NCBI GenBank assembly: GCA_020532545.1
Contig: JAJBAW010000024.1
Coordinates: forward strand, 1-39,069
Direction of reading: 5' to 3'
Length of the DNA stretch: 39,069 bases
From: Candidatus Cloacimonadota bacterium
GTDB lineage: Bacteria > Cloacimonadota > Cloacimonadia > Cloacimonadales > Cloacimonadaceae
Of the stretch, positions 17,827 through 24,676 are shown in pieces. Position numbers and translations under genes: made by a program. Position 1 is the first letter of the stretch. Each line of letters begins with the position of its first letter. A model generated the notes under the pieces. It made no database searches and was not told the DNA's origin. It saw only the letters and a program-made list of their open reading frames with translations.

Positions 17827-18402
17827 TTATGCCTTTTTACGGGGCTTGGGCTTCGGTGCGGGCTCGGGCTCCGGCTTCGTTTCCTTGGCCTTGGGCGCAG
17901 GTTTTGGCTCCGGTTTCTTTTCTTTGGCCTTGGGAGCGATTGCGGGCGTGGGCTCCGGCTCCGGCAGCTCTTCGGGGATCGTCCCAAATTGCATGGGCTT
18001 GGTAATCACCGATTTCTTCAGAGTCACTTTCACGATGGGCTGCAGGCGATGGGTTACCACAAAAAGACTTTTGTTCTTGGAGAGCGCCAGTTTATCTTCC
18101 GGGCTCATGGCATCGATTTCTTTTAAATTCGCAATGCGTTCAATCTTGCCAGTTTCCATGTCCACAATTTGCACGAAGTGTTGTTTCTCGTTCATGAACT
18201 GAACCTCCATTTGATATTTTTCGGGGAATTTACTTACAATATCCAGGACAAAATCCAGATATTCCTGATTGTGAGTTTGGTGCCAGACCCTAAATGCCTT
18301 GCATTTTGCCACACGCGGACATACGGCACATAGCTCCGGGGCTATCTGCCGGTGTCGTTTTATTTCGCAGGTAAAAAGTCTGACTTTTTTCACAAGATGC
18401 AT
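17827..18402 (-). CDS. Unknown protein, Cys-motif N-terminus and Pro/Lys/Glu tail
   Basis: The 191-residue protein is of unrecognised family. The N-terminus has Cys12, Cys25, Cys28 and Cys34 (CEIKRH...LCAVCPRVAKC), a spacing that could bind zinc or an iron-sulfur cluster. The middle (about 45-140) is predicted mixed alpha/beta with no motif I know. From about 143 the protein becomes a low-complexity tail of PEPEP, PAPKAKE and KPKPRKKA repeats, ending strongly basic, like tethers seen in nucleoid- or envelope-associated proteins. The start codon is uncertain: ATG at 18402 has only a weak upstream AAAGG, and a GTG three codons later is an alternative. It is followed by a repeat-free gap and then the ileS operon. 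Confidence 0.7.
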   Translation of the reverse strand: MHLVKKVRLFTCEIKRHRQIAPELCAVCPRVAKCKAFRVWHQTHNQEYLDFVLDIVSKFPEKYQMEVQFMNEKQHFVQIVDMETGKIERIANLKEIDAMSPEDKLALSKNKSLFVVTHRLQPIVKVTLKKSVITKPMQFGTIPEELPEPEPTPAIAPKAKEKKPEPKPAPKAKETKPEPEPAPKPKPRKKA

Positions 18403-18451
18403 TTGAGTGTAAAGCCTTTATCTGTCAAGGATAAACTGCCATTTCCCTATG

Positions 18452-18717
18452 GCTGTCTTTAGACGGCCGTAGCACTGTCTTCAGACGGTGCGTGTCCAAG
18501 CTTTCTAAAGCAATGTTTCCAAAGCAGATATTACAAATCACGCACCGTCTAAAGACAGCGTTACGATGCGAATCCCAAGCTGTGCAAAGCATTCTCTCAA
18601 AGGCATTTCTTGCACGCACCGTCTGAATACAGCGTTACAATGCGAATCCCAAGCTATGCAAAGCATTCTCTCAAAGGCATTTCTTGCACGCACCGTCTAA
18701 AGACAGCGTTACGATGC
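18452..18717. repeat. Composite palindrome/tandem repeat element
   Basis: Two palindromes at the left (GCTGTCTTTAGACGGC at 18452-18467 and GCACTGTCTTCAGACGGTGC at 18472-18491) are followed by a 74-bp direct repeat at 18542-18615 and 18616-18689 and a partial third copy at 18690-18717. Each 74-bp unit starts with the reverse-oriented palindrome and ends with a GTGCAA...TTGCAC arm pair. The same arrangement with one 74-bp unit recurs at 22621-22819. The two elements flank the 988-residue gene and its downstream repeats. Confidence 0.85.
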
Positions 18718-18798
18718 TGCAAACCTTGCCCCACCCAGCTTTCCCGGACACCCAATTCTACCCGCAGGTGCTAAAAAAATCAAAAACATATTATTCAC

Positions 18799-18839
18799 AG
18801 ATGGCTCAAATATTGCATGTACATAGATTTGAGCCATCT
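18799..18839 (+). promoter_or_regulatory. Perfect 13-bp inverted repeat in a leader
   Basis: AGATGGCTCAAAT at 18799-18811 is exactly complementary to 18827-18839, with a 15-nt loop. It ends seven bases before the GGGAGG Shine-Dalgarno of the gene at 18857. It could be an operator, a leader hairpin controlling translation, or a terminator for transcription from the left (no T-run is seen). Confidence 0.55.
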
Positions 18840-18856
18840 CATACCGGGAGGTAAGA

Positions 18857-21823
18857 ATGAAAAAGTCATGCTTATTACTGTTGCTTATCCTGCTGGGGAT
18901 CCTGAGCCTGGAAGCAGAAGAAATGGTTCTGCGTCGTGCTGATGATCTTCGTCTGGAAAGGTTTCATTTTCGTACGGCGGACAATTGCGAGATTATATTC
19001 TTCTCAGATCTCAGCGCTGGAGATCGCAATGTCTATTGTCAGAAGCTCAATTCATCCGGTCAGCCGCTTTGGAGTGAAGATTTTGCGCTCATTTCCCAGC
19101 CCGGGGATCAAGAGCTCCTGGCTGTGGTTCCCAGCTCGGATGATAATTTCATCGTCCTCTGGGCAGAATATGAGATTAACAATTATTCTGAACTTCGGGC
19201 CCAGAAGGTCAGCTCCAATGGTCAAGCACTCTGGCCTTTAGCAGGGGTTTTAATCAATGGCGTCCCCAACGCCTTTTCAAATCCAAAACTAATCCCCAAT
19301 AGCATAGGCGGTGCTTTTATCGTCTATAAAGATGAGACTTCGAACTTTTTAGCAGGGCAAAATCTGGATTCATTTGGCAATCGGATCTGGCCCTTGGAAG
19401 GTGCAGAGCTCTTTTATCCCCCACATTACTTCAGCTTGGAAACTGCGATCGCCGATGGCGAGGGCGGGATGATTATCAATTATCAGGGATCTCAAAGCCA
19501 AAATATCGGTAGCCGTCTCATCAGAATTTCTGCTGAGGGCGATATCGTGGGAACTGGTCCCTTGACCTCCCCCAATGCCTCTTTGGGATATATTTTTGAG
19601 ATTATGCCCTACCAAAACGGGCAGTTTATCCTCTGGAATCAAAGTTTGGGGCCGGATTCCATGCTCCGGATTCAGAAGATTGATAATCTGGGTAATTTCC
19701 TGATGCCGCAAGCCGTGTCTTACAACATAGGAACTTATTCCTCACCTTACATCACGACGCTGACGCTGCAGAATGGCCCCGGTGGTGCCATCATTGCAGC
19801 ATGGCGGGGGCTACCTGTTACAAATGGACTCGATACTATCCGTATGCAGAAATTCGATGCGAATTTCATCCCGCAGTGGCAAGAAAACGGAGTGGTGGTG
19901 GCAAGCTTTGATGCTGCCGTGTTCCGGTATTCATTGGCAGTTCATGCGAGCGGCAATTCCTGGATCAGTTGGCGCCAAAATGATGCCAGCCCCTCCTGCA
20001 AGGCTCAAGTGCTGAATCCGGATGGAATACCGCTCTGGGAAACAGGAGGTAAAACCCTCTCTAATGTGGATGCCAGCCCCATGAGCCTGGCTTTTGACAA
20101 CCAGGGACTATTTGTATGGCAAACCGATCAATATAGTTTCCAGACAGATACCAGTATCGCGCGGCAAGTGATAGATACGGATGGCACTATGCATCTGCCT
20201 GCCAATGGACTTTCGCTGATCGAAAGACCGAACGGACAGGCTTTTATCTTCGACACTATCGCCCTGGGGGATAGAACCCTGAGTATCTGGACGGATTATC
20301 ACCCGATTGGCAAGATTTACTACCAGATCCACAATCAAAACATGGAGCCTCTGCTGGCTTTGAATGGGGTCGCTTTGAACCCTGGCGACGATAAATCAGA
20401 AACCATATTCTGTGCCCAAAAGACTCCGGATGGCTCTGTAGCCGTGCTCTATAATGCCATGATCTATGGTAATAATGAGTATATGAGCTGCACTTTTATC
20501 CAGAAGATAGCTGCCAACGGCCTTCCTCTCTACCCTGGCAGAGGTATCGCAATAGCAGATATTTGCTCCTATGACCGGAACACTTTTATGGGGATATCTG
20601 GCGACGATATCTACCTGGGCTGGAATGATTATTCAGATGCTAACCAAGGCTTAATCAAAGGACAGCGGATCACCAACGGACAGAAAATGTGGGGTGAGGA
20701 TGGTATGGTGATCATGAATCCTGCGCCCACATCACGTATCTACCTGCAAAATGTGACCGGTCAATATTACCAATGGAAAGAAACCAATAGCAGCATGGAC
20801 CAAGCTATCAAAGTTCTGCGTGTGGATGCCAATGGGGCTGCAGCCGATGCTTGGAACCCTGTGGGAATGAATATCGTGGAAGATGACGAGTATCCGGTTC
20901 AGGAACAAGTCCGCTCCGGCCTGGTGGGAGAAGATCTGGTCGCATTTGTATCGCTTGCAATGCCTTATGATTATCCTATTCGTGCCCAAAAAATCAGCAG
21001 CGCTGCTCAAAGACTCTGGCAAATCCAGGGAGTAGAATTGACCAGCCCTGAAACATATTACTGGCTTTCAGACGTGGTCTATGGTGCAGAAACCGCATTA
21101 CTGTTATCTGGTTCTTCAGGTGATATTGCCAGTTTGCGTTTCCAAAAGATTTCAGAGGATGGACAATTGCTGGTGGATCCCTCAACTGAGCCGATAGTCA
21201 CAGGTCTTTTTAACTGTTATGATGCCAGACTGGCAAGATTTGCCGATGGTTCCTATCTCTGTGCTTTTTCAAATACTTATGGCAACTTGATTGAAAACCG
21301 TGATCTGTATTACCGGATGATCACCCCCCAGGGTATTCTGCTGGGTAGTCAGACTCAGACTTTGTGCGCGGAGCGTTATCAACAAGAAAATATCAAAATT
21401 GCTATACATGAAAACCAGGCAGTGCTCGTCTGGAATGATGACCGTGCGGGAATTAGAGATAGCGAAACAGCCTATACCGGCATCTGGGGAAATACACTTA
21501 GCAGCAGCTATGTCGCCAACGACGATCCTCTTGAGATCCCTGCGGCAAAGCCCATGCTGAGTGCAAACTATCCCAACCCCTTCAATCCCGAAACTACGAT
21601 CTGCTTTAGCACAATGGACAATGGCCCCATCAGCATCAAGATATTTAACCTCAAGGGACAATTGGTAAAAACCCTGGTGAACGAAGCTAAAGCCCTTGGG
21701 AACTACTCTGTAATCTGGAACGGCAGGGACGATAATGATCGTGCTGTATCCAGCGGCGTCTATTACTACAAGATGAAGACGGGCAAATTCAGTGCCACCC
21801 GCAAAATGATCCTGATGAAATAA
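18857..21823 (+). CDS. Large secreted protein with propeller-like repeats and sorting tail
   Basis: The 988-residue exported protein has a signal peptide (about 1-20). The body consists of at least eight degenerate repeats of the type 'xxAQKxxxxGQxLWxxxG', for example VYCQKLNSSGQPLW, LRAQKVSSNGQALW, CKAQVLNPDGIPLW and IRAQKISSAAQRLW. Spacing of roughly 50-100 residues suggests one or more beta-propellers. The last ~85 residues form a FlgD-Ig-like sorting domain (YPNPFNPETTI, then IKIFNLKGQLVKTLV, GVYYYKMKTG and a final MILMK), as used for type IX secretion and surface attachment. The ligand or enzymatic role is unknown; I see no catalytic motif. The start ATG has a strong GGGAGG. Confidence 0.88.
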   Translation: MKKSCLLLLLILLGILSLEAEEMVLRRADDLRLERFHFRTADNCEIIFFSDLSAGDRNVYCQKLNSSGQPLWSEDFALISQPGDQELLAVVPSSDDNFIVLWAEYEINNYSELRAQKVSSNGQALWPLAGVLINGVPNAFSNPKLIPNSIGGAFIVYKDETSNFLAGQNLDSFGNRIWPLEGAELFYPPHYFSLETAIADGEGGMIINYQGSQSQNIGSRLIRISAEGDIVGTGPLTSPNASLGYIFEIMPYQNGQFILWNQSLGPDSMLRIQKIDNLGNFLMPQAVSYNIGTYSSPYITTLTLQNGPGGAIIAAWRGLPVTNGLDTIRMQKFDANFIPQWQENGVVVASFDAAVFRYSLAVHASGNSWISWRQNDASPSCKAQVLNPDGIPLWETGGKTLSNVDASPMSLAFDNQGLFVWQTDQYSFQTDTSIARQVIDTDGTMHLPANGLSLIERPNGQAFIFDTIALGDRTLSIWTDYHPIGKIYYQIHNQNMEPLLALNGVALNPGDDKSETIFCAQKTPDGSVAVLYNAMIYGNNEYMSCTFIQKIAANGLPLYPGRGIAIADICSYDRNTFMGISGDDIYLGWNDYSDANQGLIKGQRITNGQKMWGEDGMVIMNPAPTSRIYLQNVTGQYYQWKETNSSMDQAIKVLRVDANGAAADAWNPVGMNIVEDDEYPVQEQVRSGLVGEDLVAFVSLAMPYDYPIRAQKISSAAQRLWQIQGVELTSPETYYWLSDVVYGAETALLLSGSSGDIASLRFQKISEDGQLLVDPSTEPIVTGLFNCYDARLARFADGSYLCAFSNTYGNLIENRDLYYRMITPQGILLGSQTQTLCAERYQQENIKIAIHENQAVLVWNDDRAGIRDSETAYTGIWGNTLSSSYVANDDPLEIPAAKPMLSANYPNPFNPETTICFSTMDNGPISIKIFNLKGQLVKTLVNEAKALGNYSVIWNGRDDNDRAVSSGVYYYKMKTGKFSATRKMILMK

Positions 21824-21858
21824 ACTTAGACGGTAAACGGTAATACGTCGAGACAAAA

Positions 21859-21982
21859 TGGAGTTCAAAGAGCCGTTAGTATGGAGGTCAAGGAGCCTTT
21901 GCTGGTTTCAAATTATCCACTGGCTTCGGGGCTCTTTGGACTTCATATGAAACTGCAGTGCTGTTTGATTCCAAGCCACTGG
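21859..21982. repeat. ~100-bp inverted-repeat element, copy A
   Basis: A short arm, ATGGAGTTCAAAGAGCC at 21859-21875, is followed by a full copy starting ATGGAGGTCAAGGAGCC at 21881 and closing with GGCTCTTTGGACTTCAT. A tail containing TGCTGTTTGATTCCAAGCCACTGG follows. The two arms are nearly complementary, so the unit can fold into a long hairpin. Copies B (22006) and C (22463) share about 90% of the sequence by eye. Confidence 0.8.
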
Positions 21983-22005
21983 TCCTGCTGTTTGATTCCT
22001 TCCGT

Positions 22006-22095
22006 ATGGAGTTCAAAGAGCCTTTCATGGTTTCGAAATATCCACTGGCTTCAGGGCTCTTTGGACTTCATACAGAACTGCAGTGCTGTTTGACT
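22006..22095. repeat. ~100-bp inverted-repeat element, copy B
   Basis: The arm at 22006-22022 pairs with 22055-22071 at 15 of 17 positions. The copy is followed by the common TGCAGTGCTGTTTGA tail, but its tail differs from copies A and C after TGACTCC. Confidence 0.8.
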
Positions 22096-22153
22096 CCTGC
22101 TGTTTGATTCTCAGAGAGAAGCAGTCCGGAGGACGAAAGGCGAATGCCAATAG

Positions 22154-22173
22154 CCCAGCAGGTGACTGCTGGG
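22154..22173. repeat. CCCAGCAG hairpin with GTGA loop
   Basis: CCCAGCAG and CTGCTGGG form a perfect 8-bp stem closed by GTGA, a GNRA-type tetraloop if transcribed on the plus strand. There is no flanking T-run. It sits between two segments containing GTCCGGAG, possibly part of one mobile element. Confidence 0.6.
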
Positions 22174-22290
22174 GTTACCGGCAGATCGAATTCAGAGTCC
22201 GGAGCGCAGCGCAGGACGACAGCTGATCCCTCAATAAAGAATCCGCTATTATAGCCTGGGATTTATTGATTCATAGAGCTGCGGGTGCCC

Positions 22291-22440
22291 GGCCTTGAAA
22301 GGCCAGGAAAGAGTCTTGTCTTGGCAGGCAATTTTGGGCGTGGCGGTTAAAAACCGCCACCTGGAGTCTTTCAAGGCAGGAGGAGAGATTGTGACTACAG
22401 GAGGCAAATCCTGCAACTGGACGCGAGACGCATCCAATCC
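22291..22440. repeat. Module of GC-rich hairpins
   Basis: The module contains GGCCTT-GA-AAGGCC at 22291-22304, the perfect GTGGCGGTT-AAA-AACCGCCAC hairpin at 22340-22360, and GGACGC-GAGAC-GCATCC at 22419-22435 followed by AATCC. The last hairpin has the same loop and follow-on as the hairpin inserted in ileS at 14930-14946. Confidence 0.75.
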
Positions 22441-22462
22441 TGCAGGTAAAAGAGCCGTTAGT

Positions 22463-22567
22463 ATGGAGTTCAAAGAGCCTTTCATGGTTTCTAAATATCC
22501 ACTGGCTTCGGGGCTCTTTGGACTTCATATGGAACTGCACTGCTGTTTGACTCCAAGCCACTGCTGT
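22463..22567. repeat. ~100-bp inverted-repeat element, copy C
   Basis: This copy begins ATGGAGTTCAAAGAGCC and keeps the closing arm GGCTCTTTGGACTTCAT and the TGCTGTTTGACTCCAAGCCACTG tail. As in copy A, it is preceded by AAAGAGCCGTTAGT, so the preceding half-arm is part of the mobile unit. Confidence 0.8.
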
Positions 22568-22620
22568 CAAAACGGACTACTAATAATTTAAACTTAAATC
22601 TCCTTCTTGGCACGCAAGAG

Positions 22621-22819
22621 CATCGTAACGCTGTCTTTAGACGGCCGTAGCACTGTCTTTAGACGGTGCGTGTCCAAGCCTTCTAAAGCAATGTTTCCAA
22701 AGCAGATAGTGCATTTCACGCACCGTCTAAAGACAGCGTTACGATGCAATTCCCAAGCTGTGCAAAGCATTCTCTCAAAGGCATTTCTTGCACTCACCGT
22801 CTGAAGACAGCGTTACGAT
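22621..22819. repeat. Composite GTCTTTAGAC-family element, second copy
   Basis: This contains four palindromes and one 74-bp unit arranged as in 18452-18717: ACGCTGTCTTTAGACGGC, then GCACTGTCTTTAGACGGTGC, a spacer with TTCTAAAGCAATGTTTCC, the reverse palindrome, and the GTGCAA...TTGCAC segment. It closes with a reverse palindrome and TTACGAT. Conservation with the first copy is high across nearly 200 bp. Confidence 0.85.
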
Positions 22820-22877
22820 AGCGGATAGTATTCCAGTGTAAATATCCTAAGCATCTATGCAACCGCCCAAGCTATAT

Positions 22878-22904
22878 CTTCTTTTCTTTCCCAAAGAAAA
22901 GAAG
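22878..22904. repeat. 12-bp perfect AT-rich hairpin
   Basis: CTTCTTTTCTTT at 22878-22889 is exactly complementary to 22893-22904 around CCC. It lies about 140 bp downstream of the FGE-like gene on the minus strand. It may act in transcription termination or be another mobile palindrome. Confidence 0.6.
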
Positions 22905-22932
22905 CAAAAGAAAGCCCGTCGCGCCCCATGCC

Positions 22933-22985
22933 GCATAGCCACCTTCGCTCCCTTGCTGCGCTGGGGGGAGCTACGGTGGCTATGC
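22933..22985. repeat. Two-tier hairpin downstream of the variable gene
   Basis: GCATAGCCACC at 22933-22943 pairs perfectly with 22975-22985. Inside it GCTCCC at 22947-22952 pairs with GGGAGC at 22966-22971. It begins 56 bp past the stop codon of the FGE-like gene on the minus strand. It could be a terminator-like or cruciform element. A downstream hairpin is also a known accessory of DGR target sites, though those are usually closer and smaller. Confidence 0.6.
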
Positions 22986-23041
22986 TTAATTCGCAGGATC
23001 TTTTGTTCATTACAAGGTAAAAAGGTAAGAAACATAAAAGT

Positions 23042-24676
23042 TTACAGACCTGCCCTGCAGAGCCGGAACCCAATGCCGTAGAAGCTGTAGTACGGGCTGT
23101 TGCCACTTCGACCCGCAACCCGGCAGAAAACGGCATAATAGTACCAGTACCCGCCCCGAGACACACGGACCGACCCGCTATTTGGGCCTGTCGGATTGGA
23201 GCTGGGACTGCTGCTGTAATAACTACTGTCCCACCAATCCCAACACCATTCATAAAGATTGCCGCTCATGTCATAAAGACCAAGCACATTGGGAGCTTTG
23301 CTGCCAACTGGCTTTGAGCCATAAGGGCTATTATTCCCATCATACCAGCCCACAGCGTTCAGATCATCCGAACCGCTATAGAGGTAGTCTGGAGTGTTGG
23401 TGGCGCCCCGGGCCGCATATTCCCATTCCGACTCGGTAGGCAAACGGTAGCCATTGGCAGTCCAATTGCAGATCGCGGCATTCCAGGTAGCATTGTTTGA
23501 AGTAGGCACAGTTCCCCAAGTAGTAGGATTGGTGGAACCGCTGATGCTATAGACCGGAGTAAGGCCTTCATCCAGGCTGCGCAGGTTGCAGTACTTCATG
23601 GCGGAGTACCAACTAACGTAGTAAACTGGGTAATTAGCCCCAACCCCATAACCAGAAGCCGGATTGGAACCCATCACGGCCGCATACTCCGCTTGAGTCA
23701 CCTGATATTTACCCAGATAAAAAGAATTCAGAGTTACGCTGTGCGTGGGAAGCTCAGAGCTATATCCACCGCCTCTGGTATCACCCATGGTGAAAGTGCC
23801 GCCGGGGACATAAACGAAGTTCTCCGGAACAGGTGGCGTGCTGCCGTCATCGGCATAGATACGGTAAAGATAGCTATCGCCTTCCAAAGTGTAGCTTTCT
23901 GCGCCGGCATCCCAGACGATGTGTTTATCCGTGCCCAAGCTTAGATCATCCCCAAAATCACCACTCAGATTGGCCAAACTGGGGATGATGTCAAAACTGG
24001 CACCGTCATTATCGGATACTTTTAATGTGATATCGCAAAGATCGCCATTGGCGTCAGAGACATCATAATAGATATCTACCAGCTTGCTACCATCGCTGCG
24101 TTGGACTGCGCTTACGTTGCTGACCACCGGTGCAGTACTGGGATTGGGAGTCTTTCCTACTGTGATGTAGTCCCAGTGGGCATATTTTGTATTGCCGTCG
24201 AACTTGCTGCTGAGGCGTAAACGCAGGCTATTGCTATTGGCAGGGATATCCACCGTTACTTGTGTCCAGGCATTGCTGTTGTTATTCACTGTCACCCAGT
24301 TGTCCCAGTTTGTGCCCGTGTCGTACATCAGGCTATAGCGGCAGTAGTCATTGGTGGTTATCAGATTTTTGGTGAAATACCAAAAGCTGAGTTGATAAGT
24401 ATAGCCGGACTGAAGTGTCTGCGTAGCAAAAGTGACAGTGCTTTCCACATTGTCCAGGTCCCAGCCGGCCCAATATGTATCGCCTTCCTGAGCTATGGCT
24501 CCACCCATCATTTCAGTGGTTGGTCCCCACCAGATGCGTTTGGCATCCGGGCTGGGGTTGGCAGTGTAGCTCCAGCTATCCGTGGCGGCAGATTCAAAGC
24601 TTTGCTGCAAGATGGTTTCGGCAAACAGCGAGAAAGAGCAGAATAATAACAAGAGCGCTACGATATTCCTTCTCAT
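23042..24676 (-). CDS. Secreted FGE/C-lectin-fold protein, probable DGR target
   Basis: The 544-residue exported protein has a signal peptide (about 1-19). A jelly-roll carbohydrate-binding-like domain (about 20-178, with YTYQLSFWYF and WDYITVGKTP) is followed by an Ig-like domain (about 185-285). A SUMF1/FGE-like domain (about 288-544) carries VYVPGGTFTMGD, YQVTQAEYAAVMG, GYRLPTESEWEYAARG and GLYDMSGNLYEWCWDWW. The catalytic FGE cysteine pair is not intact, so a binding role is likely. The last 40 residues contain RGGYWYYYAVFCRVAGR and end IGFRLCRAG, the layout of variable regions in DGR-diversified proteins. The ATG overlaps the stop of the upstream 260-residue gene by four bases. It would be exported and could show a variable ligand-binding face outside the cell. 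Confidence 0.88.
   Translation of the reverse strand: MRRNIVALLLLFCSFSLFAETILQQSFESAATDSWSYTANPSPDAKRIWWGPTTEMMGGAIAQEGDTYWAGWDLDNVESTVTFATQTLQSGYTYQLSFWYFTKNLITTNDYCRYSLMYDTGTNWDNWVTVNNNSNAWTQVTVDIPANSNSLRLRLSSKFDGNTKYAHWDYITVGKTPNPSTAPVVSNVSAVQRSDGSKLVDIYYDVSDANGDLCDITLKVSDNDGASFDIIPSLANLSGDFGDDLSLGTDKHIVWDAGAESYTLEGDSYLYRIYADDGSTPPVPENFVYVPGGTFTMGDTRGGGYSSELPTHSVTLNSFYLGKYQVTQAEYAAVMGSNPASGYGVGANYPVYYVSWYSAMKYCNLRSLDEGLTPVYSISGSTNPTTWGTVPTSNNATWNAAICNWTANGYRLPTESEWEYAARGATNTPDYLYSGSDDLNAVGWYDGNNSPYGSKPVGSKAPNVLGLYDMSGNLYEWCWDWWDSSYYSSSPSSNPTGPNSGSVRVSRGGYWYYYAVFCRVAGRSGNSPYYSFYGIGFRLCRAGL
23050..23158 (-). other. Putative DGR variable region (VR)
   Basis: The region encodes residues 507-543. 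Residues 510, 512-514, 516-517, 522, 524-527 and 529-534 (17 in all) fall where DGR templates for this fold usually carry Asn codons (pattern RGGxWxxxAxxCRVAxRxxxxPxxxxxxIGFR). Their codons are TAC, TAC, TAT, TAT, GTT, TTC, GGT, AGT, GGC, AAC, AGC, TAC, TAC, AGC, TTC, TAC and GGC. Each can be reached from AAY by changing only the adenines. The segment 23045-23074, after the last variable codon, is GC-rich and would be the place for an initiation-of-mutagenic-homing site. No template repeat or reverse transcriptase is seen in the window. Confidence 0.72.

Larger units (their letters stand above)
18403..18856. other. Repeat-rich intergenic region
   Basis: No gene is credible here. The left two-thirds is a composite of five GTCTTnAGAC-family palindromes, including 2.4 tandem copies of a 74-bp unit. 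The right end is AT-rich and carries a perfect 13-bp inverted repeat just ahead of the Shine-Dalgarno of the gene at 18857. Confidence 0.75.
21824..23041. other. 1.2-kb repeat-filled intergenic region
   Basis: There is no convincing gene. In order it holds three ~100-bp inverted-repeat elements (21881, 22006, 22463), a GTGA-loop hairpin (22154-22173), and a module of GC-rich hairpins (22291-22440). A composite GTCTTTAGAC-family element (22621-22819) and two long hairpins (22878-22904, 22933-22985) follow, downstream of the convergent gene ending at 23042. Short open frames inside it are translations of the repeats. Confidence 0.75.

Noticed and set aside
18452-18717. CRISPR array
   Set aside because: Repeats are palindromes in alternating orientation, spacers are themselves repeated, and no cas genes are visible.
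21881-22591. Short open frames of 70 and 98 codons
   Set aside because: They are translations of the ~100-bp inverted-repeat elements; the similar peptides reflect repeat copies, not a gene family.
22855-23253. 132-codon open frame overlapping the 3' end of the FGE-like gene
   Set aside because: It is an out-of-frame shadow of the FGE-like gene that continues through the downstream hairpins; it has low-complexity composition and no motif.
23042-24676. True formylglycine-generating enzyme
   Set aside because: The SUMF1 fold is present but the catalytic cysteine pair is not; the protein is multi-domain, exported and variable-looking.
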